From positions 372,001 through 436,000 of the forward strand of contig NC_005363.1 of assembly GCF_000196175.1 (NCBI RefSeq): a DNA stretch of 64,000 nucleotides, read 5' to 3'. Source of the stretch: Bdellovibrio bacteriovorus HD100. GTDB taxonomy: Bacteria; Bdellovibrionota; Bdellovibrionia; Bdellovibrionales; Bdellovibrionaceae. A program made the translations under genes and the position numbers. How positions within the stretch are numbered: the stretch's first letter is position 1; each line of letters begins with the position of its first letter. Under the pieces are notes generated by a model. The model ran no database searches. It saw only the letters and a list, made by a program, of their open reading frames with translations, and was not told where the DNA came from. Shown here one piece after another: positions 1-8,107 of the stretch.

Positions 1-166
1 GGGAGCTTGCGCAGCCGGCCGGGTGACCACCAATTTTTGGGTCGCCTTTTTCTTTGTCGGTGCGGTGATTGGCTTGCCAGATCATCTGGGTAGCCAGGTA
101 ATGGGCGCGTCTCGCGATAGAGTCCAGAACCTCAGGTTTTGCGTTTTTGAGATTAGTGTTATCCAC
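1..166 (-). CDS. Pyruvate dehydrogenase E1-like / transketolase-family protein, N-terminal fragment
   Basis: Only the first 55 codons lie in the window; the gene continues beyond base 1. The start is GTG at 166, chosen because TAGGAGA sits just upstream. The segment ILxSIARR..YLATQMIWQAN followed by KIGGHPAGCASS resembles the N-terminal thiamine-diphosphate-binding region of AceE-type pyruvate dehydrogenase E1 and related transketolase-fold enzymes, which keep a G-G-H-x-(A/S)-S element there. If so, the product would be a cytoplasmic ThDP enzyme of central carbon metabolism. The fragment is too short to separate AceE from other transketolase-like enzymes, so the family is an inference. Confidence 0.6.
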   Translation of the reverse strand, partial: MDNTNLKNAKPEVLDSIARRAHYLATQMIWQANHRTDKEKGDPKIGGHPAGCASS

Positions 167-322
167 GTGGTTCTCCTAAGTTTTTTCAGTCTTTTATAGC
201 GACTGCAAACTAGCACTCTACAGAGGAGGAGTCCATGCCTTTAAGCCCCGCAGCAAGAGTTCTGGCTCTATTTAGGACGAAGGGGCTGCACCCTGCACAG
301 CCCCGAATGAATATTTTTCAGT
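167..322. other. Intergenic stretch
   Basis: This lies upstream of the E1-like gene and downstream of the small minus-strand gene. It holds one clear stem-loop (282-304). A plus-strand ORF from 235 has an AGGAGG-like motif before its ATG, but its protein has no recognisable character and would run antisense through the small gene, so it is not called. No tRNA or repeat was seen. Confidence 0.5.
282..304 (-). terminator. Stem-loop after the small basic protein gene
   Basis: GGGGCTG (282-288) pairs with CAGCCCC (298-304), with extra TGCA pairing inside the loop. It lies just downstream of the minus-strand gene ending at 323. There is no strong T tract, so termination is only likely. Confidence 0.4.
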
Positions 323-496
323 TTAGGGGGCCTGTTCTTCGTGGCTTTCCTCTATGGTGCCTTCGGGAGTGTGTTGTACGCGGCCCACCTCAGGTTTTGA
401 TGGTTTTTGATGTCGCCCGGTTTCATGCAACGGGGGGCTGCGTTTTTGTGTGGGTTTGCCTGCGGAAGGGACGGGTTTGGTTGGATGATGCTTCAC
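323..496 (-). CDS. Small Lys/Pro/His-rich hypothetical protein (57 aa)
   Basis: Start GTG at 496 with a perfect AGGAGG six bases upstream. The Shine-Dalgarno lies inside a palindrome (AGGAGGTCCTCC), so it could hide itself by pairing. The product is basic and disordered: rich in Lys, His, Pro and Gln at first, with an acidic tail ending EESHEEQAP. There is no signal peptide or membrane segment. An in-frame ATG a few codons upstream overlaps the ribosome-binding site and is less likely. It stands alone between two minus-strand genes and is followed by a stem-loop. The function is unknown. Composition and the ribosome-binding site are the only evidence for coding. Confidence 0.5.
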   Translation of the reverse strand: MKHHPTKPVPSAGKPTQKRSPPLHETGRHQKPSKPEVGRVQHTPEGTIEESHEEQAP

Positions 497-639
497 GGAG
501 GACCTCCTCTTCATCAATTTTGATGGATAAGAAGGCCAGGGATGCAAGTTCTGCGCTGCCTGTGTTCGGCTTAATTTGAGTTACACGAATCGTGGCAGGG
601 AAAAGTGCCCTGCGATCGGGGCAATTTGCCCGCAGCCGA

Positions 640-1830
640 TCAGGCGGCTTTTTTGACCAACAGACGGTGCAAAGCCAAAGCCAGCACTCCACAGAACCCG
701 ATCATCGCACACATAGGCAAGGTTGTGCCGTCATGCAAACGGCTGACAGCGGCGGAAGACAGTGCTGCGATACCGTACTGCAAAGTTCCCAAAAGAGCGG
801 AAGCGCTGCCGGCTGCTTTCCGCTGCGTCGCCATGGCGCCGGCCGTGGCATTCGGGAAGGTCATGCCCAGGGCCGCGATGAACAGGAACAGCGGGATCGC
901 CAGACCCCAGAAGCCCCAGTTGAAGATTCCGGCCATGGCCAAGATCACACCCAAGACCCCAAGAACGACAAAGATTTTTTCTAAGATAACATCATAGCTC
1001 AGGCGTTTCAGCAGGCGGGCATTGATTTGTGAACACGCAATCAGGCCGATGGCGTTGGAGCCAAACACCCAGCCGAAACTTTTTGCGGGAATCTCAAACA
1101 GATTGATGAACACGAACGAGGAACCAGTGATGTAGGCAAACAGTCCCGCTTGAGCCGCGCCTCCCGCCAGGGCATAACCCATGAAGTGGCGGTCTTTAAT
1201 AATCTGCACATAGTTTTTCAAAGAGTCTTTGATATGCACCCTTTGATCCGGCTGATGTGTCTCAGGAAGGAAGATGGCCAGCATCACGATGCAGGAGGTG
1301 CTGATAATCACCATCAAAGCAAAGATGGCGCGCCAGCCGAAGAACTCGGAAATATAACCGCCAAAGAACGGAGCCAGAATCGGAGCAACCCCCATCACCA
1401 GCATCAAAAGTGAAAACACACGTGCGGTTTCCTGATGAGTGAACAGGTCACGCACAATCGCCCGTGAAATCACCACGCCCGCACAGGAACCCAGAGCCTG
1501 CAGGAAGCGGAACAGGATCAGCATCTCCACATTTTTGGTGAAGGCGCAGACCAAAGACGCCAAAGCATAAATTCCCAAACCCACATACAAAGGTTTTTTG
1601 CGCCCGAAACGATCTGTGATCGGACCATAGAAAATCTGACCCGTGGCAAGACCGATGAAGAAAGATGCCAGAGACATCTGCACAGATGACAGGGGCACAT
1701 TCAGATTTTCCGCGATTGCCGGAAATGCCGGAAGATACATGTCGATGGAAAGTGGACCGAAGGCAGTCAGACTGGCCAGCAGAAGAATTAATAAAGCAAA
1801 GGGAGTGTTGGGCTTGGCGGAGGATTGCAT
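640..1830 (-). CDS. Bcr/CflA-family MFS drug exporter
   Basis: A 396-residue major facilitator with about 12 hydrophobic segments. The N-terminus SIDMYLPAFPAIAENL is typical of the DHA1 Bcr/CflA branch: the first helix carries the D-M-Y-L-P signature. The loop between helices 2 and 3 reads GPITDRFGRKKPL, the standard MFS motif. Proteins of this family sit in the inner membrane and export drugs or sulfonamide-like compounds by proton antiport. Length is normal for the family (about 400). It appears to be a single-gene unit; the next gene upstream on the strand is a TonB-like protein ending 85 bases away. The substrate cannot be inferred. Confidence 0.88.
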   Translation of the reverse strand: MQSSAKPNTPFALLILLLASLTAFGPLSIDMYLPAFPAIAENLNVPLSSVQMSLASFFIGLATGQIFYGPITDRFGRKKPLYVGLGIYALASLVCAFTKNVEMLILFRFLQALGSCAGVVISRAIVRDLFTHQETARVFSLLMLVMGVAPILAPFFGGYISEFFGWRAIFALMVIISTSCIVMLAIFLPETHQPDQRVHIKDSLKNYVQIIKDRHFMGYALAGGAAQAGLFAYITGSSFVFINLFEIPAKSFGWVFGSNAIGLIACSQINARLLKRLSYDVILEKIFVVLGVLGVILAMAGIFNWGFWGLAIPLFLFIAALGMTFPNATAGAMATQRKAAGSASALLGTLQYGIAALSSAAVSRLHDGTTLPMCAMIGFCGVLALALHRLLVKKAA

Positions 1831-1915
1831 GGGCCCGTCATAACAGGAAGCGAAGTGATTTGCACGAGGGAAGTCGGCAGAGGCTCTTTAATGAAAAAAG
1901 CCTCACGAAATAAGC

Positions 1916-2866
1916 TTAGGTTTCCAGAACAAAGTCCCAGCGGATTTTCACCGTGCCGTCACCTTCCACGATGCCTTTTGGAGGATTCGGGAATGGAGCT
2001 GCCGCGCGGAAAGCCTCAATGGCAGCATCATCCAGATCCTGCACGCCAGAGTCACTCAGAACCTGCACACGCACCAAAGTGCCTTTGTCATTCAGAACGA
2101 TCATCAGCTTGGTGATACGATCCTGATTGGCCGCCGCGGGCGCGCGTCCTTCTTTGAACATTTTGCTCAGTTTGTCACGCACACGGCCTTCCCAGTGCTG
2201 GGACAGTTGTTTGCGGATGCGGTTGTAATAAGAGTAGTACTTGAACTCGCGAGTGTTCAGCAAAGTCTCAAGACCCACTTCAACGTCTTTAATATAATCG
2301 TTGGATTGGCTGGCTTCAGCGCCGGTTCCGGTGTTTTGTTCACCGGTACCACGACCTTCACCCAGTCCAGTTTTTTGGTCAGCAAGCTTCTGTCTTTCGA
2401 TCGCTTCATTGGCATCAAAACCTTTGAAAAGATCCTTGGCGATCTGTTTTTGGGACTCTTCAGATTTGGCCACATTTTTCTGACGGCCATCGCCTTTTGG
2501 ACCCGATTTCACGGCTTGTTCTTTTTTGGTGTTCTGGAACTGCCCGCGTTCAACGGCAATCGTTTGCTTGTTAACCTTCTGGTTTTTGGCGGAAAGGAAG
2601 CGCGTGTCGACCTCTTCCTCGTTCGCAGAGGTCTCACTTTGCTCTACAATCTGATTGGCAGGCACCTGCAAAGCCTTTTTCTGCAGGGCTTGTTCAGCTT
2701 GGGCAAATTGTTGCAATTGTTCCGGCGTCAGAAAATCAATACTGACAGTCTCTTTCGGGGGGGCTTCTTCTTTAAGCAAACTCGTGATGTAAAAGCCTCC
2801 TACGACTACAAAGTGCAGAAGCAGGGACAGCACAATATATTTTCTGAAAGTCGGTGACTTCTTCAT
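1916..2866 (-). CDS. TonB-family energy-transducer-like protein
   Basis: The 316-residue product has a short basic N-terminus, one membrane helix (about residues 10-28), and then a long charged Gln/Lys-rich periplasmic linker. The C-terminal domain (about 215-316) shows the TonB/TolA-C pattern: YYNRIRKQLSQHW, then MIVLNDKGTLVRVQVLSDSG, then DDAAIEAFRAAAPFPNPP. TonB-type proteins carry proton-motive energy across the periplasm to outer-membrane receptors or machines. No ExbB/ExbD gene is adjacent; the nearest energising subunits are in the operon near 25 kb. Its partner is therefore unknown. Start ATG at 2866 follows AGGGGTGAGG. Confidence 0.8.
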   Translation of the reverse strand: MKKSPTFRKYIVLSLLLHFVVVGGFYITSLLKEEAPPKETVSIDFLTPEQLQQFAQAEQALQKKALQVPANQIVEQSETSANEEEVDTRFLSAKNQKVNKQTIAVERGQFQNTKKEQAVKSGPKGDGRQKNVAKSEESQKQIAKDLFKGFDANEAIERQKLADQKTGLGEGRGTGEQNTGTGAEASQSNDYIKDVEVGLETLLNTREFKYYSYYNRIRKQLSQHWEGRVRDKLSKMFKEGRAPAAANQDRITKLMIVLNDKGTLVRVQVLSDSGVQDLDDAAIEAFRAAAPFPNPPKGIVEGDGTVKIRWDFVLET

Positions 2867-3000
2867 AAGACCTCACCCCTTTCTATCGGTATTATGACAC
2901 TTGAAATTGAGAAGATGGTGAGCTGGACTCAAAGATTGCGACCCAAGTCTAGGGCCAGACTTTGACTCTTCTGTCGGTAGTGGGTGAAAATGATACAACT

Positions 3001-3726
3001 ATGAAATTTGACTCGTGGTATCTGACAGATAAAGGTCTTCGTCGTGATTCGAACCAGGATTCCTGCCTTATTAACCGGGAACTGGGATTATTCATTGTGG
3101 CGGATGGAATGGGCGGCCATATGGGCGGGGAAGTCGCTTCCAGCATGGCTGTGGAGACGGTTGAAGAAATCATGCTTCAGCCAGAAGCCACAAGAAAATC
3201 ACCGCGCGAAGTGATTTTGCAAGCCTATGAAGAGGCTTCAAAACGCATTTTTGACAAGGCTGCCAATGAACGCCCCGAGCTTGCCGGTATGGGCACCACG
3301 ATGGTGATGGCCTACATCCGCGGCAAACATCTTTATGTCGGAAACGTCGGTGATTCCCGCTGCTATTTGTTCAAGCGTCCGAACCTGTGGCAGATCACGG
3401 AAGATCATTCCCTGATCAATGAGCAGCTGCGGGCCGGCGTGATGAGTGAAGAGCAGGTGCGCCAGTTTGTGGGGCGAAATGTCATCACCCGCAGTGTAGG
3501 TTATGAGCGTGAAGTTTATCCGGATATCATTGAGCGCGAGATCTTCCCTGGGGAAATTTTCCTCATGTGCTCCGACGGACTTTCCGGTTTGGTGGAAGAT
3601 GGAAGAATTTCTGAGATTTTAAATCAAAATACACCTGACAAAGCCGTAAAAGCCTGTGTAGAACAAGCCCTGGCAAATGGTGGAGATGACAACGTCACAG
3701 TGATGCTGGTGCATTTCCACGAATAA
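3001..3726 (+). CDS. PP2C-type protein phosphatase (Stp1-like)
   Basis: A 241-residue bacterial PPM/PP2C serine/threonine phosphatase. The metal-binding and family motifs are all present: RDSNQD near residue 20, the DGMGGHMGGE block at 35-44, NVGDSRCYL, the CSDGLSGLV block and the final GGDDNVTVMLV. The enzyme should be Mn/Mg-dependent, cytoplasmic, and oppose Hanks-type kinases; no such kinase is in the window. The start is set at the ATG at 3001, where homology begins. A longer frame opens at 2962 but those residues do not match the family. An M23 peptidase follows 53 bases downstream and may share the transcript. Confidence 0.9.
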   Translation: MKFDSWYLTDKGLRRDSNQDSCLINRELGLFIVADGMGGHMGGEVASSMAVETVEEIMLQPEATRKSPREVILQAYEEASKRIFDKAANERPELAGMGTTMVMAYIRGKHLYVGNVGDSRCYLFKRPNLWQITEDHSLINEQLRAGVMSEEQVRQFVGRNVITRSVGYEREVYPDIIEREIFPGEIFLMCSDGLSGLVEDGRISEILNQNTPDKAVKACVEQALANGGDDNVTVMLVHFHE

Positions 3727-3779
3727 TTGTGAATAGTTACTGATAGTTTTAGCGAAGATATCTAAGTAGGGGTCAAGGT

Positions 3780-4784
3780 TTGGATAAAAAGAAGGTCACG
3801 CTGTTTATTGTGAGCAATCAGACGGGGAAAACCCGTAAGCTTGTGCTCTCGGCTGCCTGGCTTAAAGCCATTTCCTTTATTTCCGCCATCGTTATCATCA
3901 TTTTTGCCGCCGGTCTGGTGGATTACTTCGGTCTGCTTTTGCAGGCCATGGAAAACAAACGTCTTAAAGCTGAAAATGCGCAGCTGATCAAACAGTTTCA
4001 GGTGGTTGAAAGTAAAGTCAGCGCCTTGGAAAACTCTTTGGAGCGTGTGAAGACCTTCACCACCAAATTGAAATTGATCACCAACGTCGATGCCGACGAC
4101 CGTATCACCAAGCTGACCATGGGTCCGAAGCCTGCTGCCGGGCAGCCGGTGGAAGAATACGAACCGATGGAGCAGCGTGAAAGCACGGATGTCCTGGAAG
4201 AACAGGATCAGGTCTTTGCCAACAAAAAACCTTTGAACGATCAGGCGGGTGAGCTGGCCAACGAAAATGCGGATAAGGACTATGCCTCTTTGGTGGTTCG
4301 TATCGACAAGGCCGTGAAAGAAACCCAGTTGAAAGAACAAAGTGTCATCGATCTTTGGGAAAGTCTTTCCGAGCGCCAGAGCTTGCTGAATTCCACGCCG
4401 AACATGAAGCCAGCCAAGGGTTGGATCACTTCACGCTTCGGTTATCGTATTTCTCCGTTCACCGGCAAAACAGCTTTGCACGCGGGTCTGGACATTGCGG
4501 CAGCGCCGGGTTCACCGGTGTATGCTCCGGCTGATGGCGTGGTGGTCTTTGCCAGCTACGATGAATCCTACGGTAAACTGATCACCATCGATTACGGTTA
4601 TGGCGTGACGACTCGTTTCGGTCACTTGTCACAGATCTATGTTCAAGTCGGTCAGCGGGTGAATAAGTGGGATGTTGTGGGTGCGGTAGGTAATACCGGG
4701 CGTTCAACAGGACCGCACTTGCACTATGAAGTCCGCATTAATGGTACCGCCGTAGATCCAATCAACTACATCTTAGACGAATAG
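3780..4784 (+). CDS. M23-family peptidase with membrane anchor and coiled coil
   Basis: Start is TTG at 3780, preceded by AGGGGTCAAGG. The 334-residue product has a basic cytoplasmic N-terminus, one membrane helix (about 29-50), a coiled coil (about 55-110), a charged linker and a C-terminal LytM/M23 domain. Zinc-site residues are visible: HAGLD (H234, D238) and HLHYE (H313, H315), preceded by ITSRFGYRISPF. The domain should face the periplasm and either cut peptide crosslinks in murein or bind them. With intact ligands it is probably active. It may be co-transcribed with the PP2C gene. A long hairpin follows immediately. Confidence 0.9.
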   Translation: MDKKKVTLFIVSNQTGKTRKLVLSAAWLKAISFISAIVIIIFAAGLVDYFGLLLQAMENKRLKAENAQLIKQFQVVESKVSALENSLERVKTFTTKLKLITNVDADDRITKLTMGPKPAAGQPVEEYEPMEQRESTDVLEEQDQVFANKKPLNDQAGELANENADKDYASLVVRIDKAVKETQLKEQSVIDLWESLSERQSLLNSTPNMKPAKGWITSRFGYRISPFTGKTALHAGLDIAAAPGSPVYAPADGVVVFASYDESYGKLITIDYGYGVTTRFGHLSQIYVQVGQRVNKWDVVGAVGNTGRSTGPHLHYEVRINGTAVDPINYILDE

Positions 4785-4787
4785 ACC

Positions 4788-4851
4788 GGAACCGTTGAAA
4801 AAGGCCCATCCGACTGCGTTGCCTTGCGGCTGGACCTTTTTGAACGGTTCC
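4788..4851 (+). terminator. Long near-perfect inverted repeat after the M23 gene
   Basis: GGAACCGTTGAAAAAGGCCC on the left and its complement on the right (TGGACCTTTTTGAACGGTTCC) pair over 21 positions with two mismatches around a GC-rich loop. It starts four bases after the stop codon. There is no long T tract, but the position suggests termination or 3' end protection. Confidence 0.6.
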
Positions 4852-4933
4852 TTGTTCTTGGTTTTGGCAAATATCATGGAAAATCTTTGAGTATAATTTT
4901 TTGTAGGCACTACACTTTAAGGGTGAGGTGTTT

Positions 4934-5530
4934 ATGAAGGTTCTGTCTTTTGTCTTGGCATTGCTTTCTGCAACCCCTGTTTGGGCGGCGTTGCCTCCGC
5001 AGTTTTCGGAGTGTTTGCAGCAGAATTCGGGTTCGAATATGACGGCGGCGGATGTGGCCGAGATCGCGAAGGTGTCGCGTATCACTTATTGCCAGAACCA
5101 GGTCAGTTTGATTGGCAAGGCAGAGCTGCTTTCCATGCTTTCCAATCCCAATGTGAACATGGGGCTTTCGGTCAGTAAAACCAGTTATACCAATCAGGAT
5201 TTTATCGATATGGCGGCGGCAGGCACTTATGTGCTTTATGTCGATAGCAGTCGTCTTTCCCGTGACAATTTGGTGGCTCTGCTAAATGCCAATGTTCAGT
5301 TGGTGGTGATGTCGGGAAGCTCGGGGTTGTCCCGCGCGGATCTTTTGATTCTGGCGGCGACTAAGCCGTTTATTTACAACGTGAACTCGGTGGTGTTGAA
5401 GACAGACTTGCAGGATTACGTTCGCGCCGGGGTGCAGGTGGTGATTCGCACGGCTCAGGCGGGTCTTAGTCGTCAGGACATTCTGGATGTGGCGCAGTTG
5501 AATTCGGAGCGTGTGTCCATCTTCCCTTAA
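4934..5530 (+). CDS. Secreted repeat protein of unknown function
   Basis: The 198-residue product starts at ATG 4934 behind GGGTGAGG; an in-frame GTG six bases upstream is less likely. A signal peptide is clear (cleavage after PVWA, about residue 18). The mature part contains two Cys, then imperfect repeats of roughly 30-36 residues, each with an L-S-R-x-(N/D)-(L/I) turn followed by a short hydrophobic strand: LSRDNLVALL, LSRADLLILA, LSRQDILDVA. This suggests a small solenoid exported to the periplasm or outside. No family was recognised. It is followed by a bidirectional terminator. Confidence 0.75.
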   Translation: MKVLSFVLALLSATPVWAALPPQFSECLQQNSGSNMTAADVAEIAKVSRITYCQNQVSLIGKAELLSMLSNPNVNMGLSVSKTSYTNQDFIDMAAAGTYVLYVDSSRLSRDNLVALLNANVQLVVMSGSSGLSRADLLILAATKPFIYNVNSVVLKTDLQDYVRAGVQVVIRTAQAGLSRQDILDVAQLNSERVSIFP

Positions 5531-5537
5531 AAAAGAA

Positions 5538-5561
5538 AAGGGTCTCTTTTCAGAGACCCTT
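5538..5561. terminator. Bidirectional rho-independent terminator
   Basis: AAGGGTCTC (5538-5546) pairs with GAGACCCTT (5553-5561) around a six-base loop, with A-rich sequence on the left. It lies between convergent genes ending at 5530 and 5590. Confidence 0.85.
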
Positions 5562-5589
5562 CACTTGGCATTAATTTAAGAAACTCTTA

Positions 5590-7767
5590 CTACTGATTCA
5601 TGACGGAAACAGCTGGCATTGGGCACTGAAGCTCTTTCAGCTTTTTGCTGACCAGGTTTGCCTCGTTCTGGTAGCCCTTGGAGCTTAGAACAAATTTTGC
5701 CTGATCTACGGTGGACTTCACGAAACCACGGCCATTCAACTGGGCGTTACCACGGCAGGAAGTCACAACAGACGCATCCATTTTAACATCCAAAACCGGA
5801 TCGATCATGTCACAGAAGAACTGGATCGCACCGATATGGTCGATCGCAGAAGACCAATCCAACCAAGCAGACTCAAGCTGTTGGCACGCGATTTCGTTTT
5901 CACGAGAACCCACTGGCAACTGATCCACTGTGAAGTTCGCCAGGTTCTGGCTGATCTTCGCACTTGCGACCTGAATTTTAGGGTCCGTGTAGTAACCACC
6001 CGCTGGAGTGATGATCACGCCTTTACCCAAGCCCGCATCTGTCAGGCTGTAAGAACCCGCACGAAGAGCCTTCATGTTGGCGATAAAGCCGGAAACAGCC
6101 TGGTCGTGCATGGTTTTAGTGTGGTTGATCCACGCCAGAACCGGTGGTTTGCCGAAGCCCCAAGCGCTGCGGGAACCGAACAGGCCGGATTTCAGATTCA
6201 CCATGCGCTGAGCAAGTTCAGAACGGTCGATGATGGAGTTGTCCTGAGACAACTGTTGCATCGCTTTTTCAACACGTTTGATCGTTGTTCTTTCAGTTTC
6301 GATCAAAGTGTACTGAGCTTTCCACTGACGGTAGTCCGCATTGCTGGAAAGTTGAACTTCCAGATCGGATTTGGATTTAGCCACCACGTTGCCGGTTGTG
6401 TTCACAGCCTGACGAATGCCCTGGATCCAGGAACGGCCGGTCTGCGCACACGCTTTCAAAGCCGCTTCGTTGTCGCCGGATTTTGCTGCGTATTCAGCAA
6501 CACGTTTCATGGAATTCGTGTGCAGGGTTTTCAGCGTCAAAGCCTGAAGTTTTGTTGTACGGTCCGATTGAACTGTCGCACGCTCCAGGTTCAGGATCGC
6601 AGAAGACGGGAAGGTCTTGCCATCCGCACCCCAGTTCACCAGCTCGTTAGCCAGTGTACAAACCATCAGGTCGTCGTTGTTGCTTTGGATCTGTTCTTCA
6701 ACGGTGGTGATGTCAGCTTTATCGCTGACAAGCTGATTGCCCACAGCGGACAGATATTTCTCGGAAGAATCCTTATACTTCAGCAGGTTTGCCAGTTCGC
6801 CTGTTGGCTTGGCAAATTTCGCGTTGTACAGGTCCACGTTCTTTTCAAGCTCCTGGGTGATCTTTTCGATCTTGCCGGATTGAGCCAGCTGCATGAAACG
6901 AACTTTTTTCGCCACTTTGGTGTATTGGCAGGTGTTCTGAAGAACCGCTTTGCGGTGTTCAGGATTGCTCATGTCCAGAGTGTTCTGGTCGATCATTTTC
7001 GCGATCGCGGAAATACCGCTGGTAGCAACCGCACCACCGATAACAAATGGAAGTGCCGGACCCAAAGCCGCGTTCATGGAAACCGCGAACAAAGCGTATG
7101 GAGCCAGACCGTTGATTACGTCATTCAGCGCCAACAGAACTTTACCAGTGGACATGGTCTGACGACCACACTTGGAGTTCAGGAAGTTGTTGTTGTTGAC
7201 GATGTCACCCAGGTTACCCACCGCCGTCAAAGCAGACGCCATTGTGGATTCGATGGAGTTCACATTCACCTGGGAAGGATCCTGCGCCGTCATCAATTTT
7301 TGAAGAGCGGAGATGCTTTCTTTGATCGCATTACCGTTATCTTCCAAAGATTTTGCTGAAGGACTGCCCGTACACTCCGGAGAAGCCTTCACTTCTTTGG
7401 AAAGAGAGTCGATAGCAGAAATAAGTTCTGCGTGAGGTCTGTTGTCGAATAAAGGACAGCTGTAAGCCTCTGGAACCTTGGCAGCGTTCATTCTGCTGGC
7501 CCCTGTTGTGGTGGGCTTGGTCGTTGTCGAACGTGGCTGTGAGGTGGAGGACGAATTGGAATTGGATTTGCCGCCACCGCCCGTGGATGGAATTGTGGGA
7601 GACGTCGAACCCAGGCCTGTATCGCTGGTGTCGTCATCGCCGAATAAATTCAGCGGAAATGTTGATGTGCTTCCCGCCGCCCACACCTGTTGAGGTGTTT
7701 GGGGGACGATGAAGCTCGCTGTCAGCGCGAATGCCATCACGCCACTTTTAACGTTCTTGAGTTTCAT
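5590..7767 (-). CDS. Large secreted protein of unknown function (725 aa)
   Basis: The signal peptide is clear (residues 1-30, ending QQVWA). A Ser/Thr/Gly/Pro-rich low-complexity linker covers about residues 32-95. The rest is a mainly helical, charged body with scattered Cys (for example CTGS, CGRQT, CQYTK, CTLAN, CAQTG, CDM, CRG), suggesting disulfides in the periplasm or outside. A hydrophobic Gly/Ala segment at about 225-250 (LFAVSMNAALG...IGGAVATSG) could insert into a membrane. I do not recognise a family. Start ATG at 7767 follows CTGGAGAC. It is a single-gene unit ending at a strong terminator. Confidence 0.85.
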   Translation of the reverse strand: MKLKNVKSGVMAFALTASFIVPQTPQQVWAAGSTSTFPLNLFGDDDTSDTGLGSTSPTIPSTGGGGKSNSNSSSTSQPRSTTTKPTTTGASRMNAAKVPEAYSCPLFDNRPHAELISAIDSLSKEVKASPECTGSPSAKSLEDNGNAIKESISALQKLMTAQDPSQVNVNSIESTMASALTAVGNLGDIVNNNNFLNSKCGRQTMSTGKVLLALNDVINGLAPYALFAVSMNAALGPALPFVIGGAVATSGISAIAKMIDQNTLDMSNPEHRKAVLQNTCQYTKVAKKVRFMQLAQSGKIEKITQELEKNVDLYNAKFAKPTGELANLLKYKDSSEKYLSAVGNQLVSDKADITTVEEQIQSNNDDLMVCTLANELVNWGADGKTFPSSAILNLERATVQSDRTTKLQALTLKTLHTNSMKRVAEYAAKSGDNEAALKACAQTGRSWIQGIRQAVNTTGNVVAKSKSDLEVQLSSNADYRQWKAQYTLIETERTTIKRVEKAMQQLSQDNSIIDRSELAQRMVNLKSGLFGSRSAWGFGKPPVLAWINHTKTMHDQAVSGFIANMKALRAGSYSLTDAGLGKGVIITPAGGYYTDPKIQVASAKISQNLANFTVDQLPVGSRENEIACQQLESAWLDWSSAIDHIGAIQFFCDMIDPVLDVKMDASVVTSCRGNAQLNGRGFVKSTVDQAKFVLSSKGYQNEANLVSKKLKELQCPMPAVSVMNQ

Positions 7768-8107
7768 AGAGTCTCCAGTGTTTAACTTTTCGACAAGTAA
7801 CTAATTTTGTGTGCCGTTTTGAGCCAGTCAGCAGTACGGCTGTGATCTAAGTTCTTGAAATCACAACAATCCCTCTGACTGAATTCTTAGGACCCACAAG
7901 TTCAGCGACCAAAGATGCAAAACCGGTGCGCAGATGATTCGTTTTGAAACAAGTCCATGGACTGGCTGACAATTAGTTGTCATGTGAAGTGCCGCTGGAC
8001 GTCCTTGGTCTTACATCCCGCTGTACCGCTGTTATTTGCTCATTATCTCCGCTTTAAAGGGACTGGAGCCACTTTGGGTGGAATGCTCTTTGAATATGGA
8101 GGTATGT
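7768..8107. other. Divergent intergenic region
   Basis: This 340-base gap separates two divergently transcribed secreted-protein genes and must hold both promoters. The only structure I can point to is a short dyad, TGACAA-TTAG-TTGTCA (7967-7982), that could be an operator. No small gene, tRNA or terminator was seen. A plus-strand frame open from 8036 is a fortuitous 5' extension of the next gene. Confidence 0.4.

Noticed and set aside
235-579. 114-residue plus-strand frame with an AGGAGG-like motif before its ATG
   Set aside because: The protein has no recognisable character, and the frame runs through a stem-loop and antisense to the small minus-strand gene with a better start signal.
1880-1904. 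GAGGCT...AGCCTC hairpin between the MFS and TonB-like genes
   Set aside because: Only six pairs, with the T run in the loop and not after the stem, so it is not a convincing terminator.
1916-2866. TonB-like gene as part of an ExbBD-TonB system here
   Set aside because: No ExbB or ExbD gene is adjacent; the nearest such genes belong to the Agl/Glt-like operon 22 kb away, which has its own TonB-domain protein.
5836-7359. 507-residue plus-strand open frame
   Set aside because: It is antisense to the 725-residue secreted protein, has no ribosome-binding site, and shows His/Arg/Phe-rich composition typical of shadow frames.
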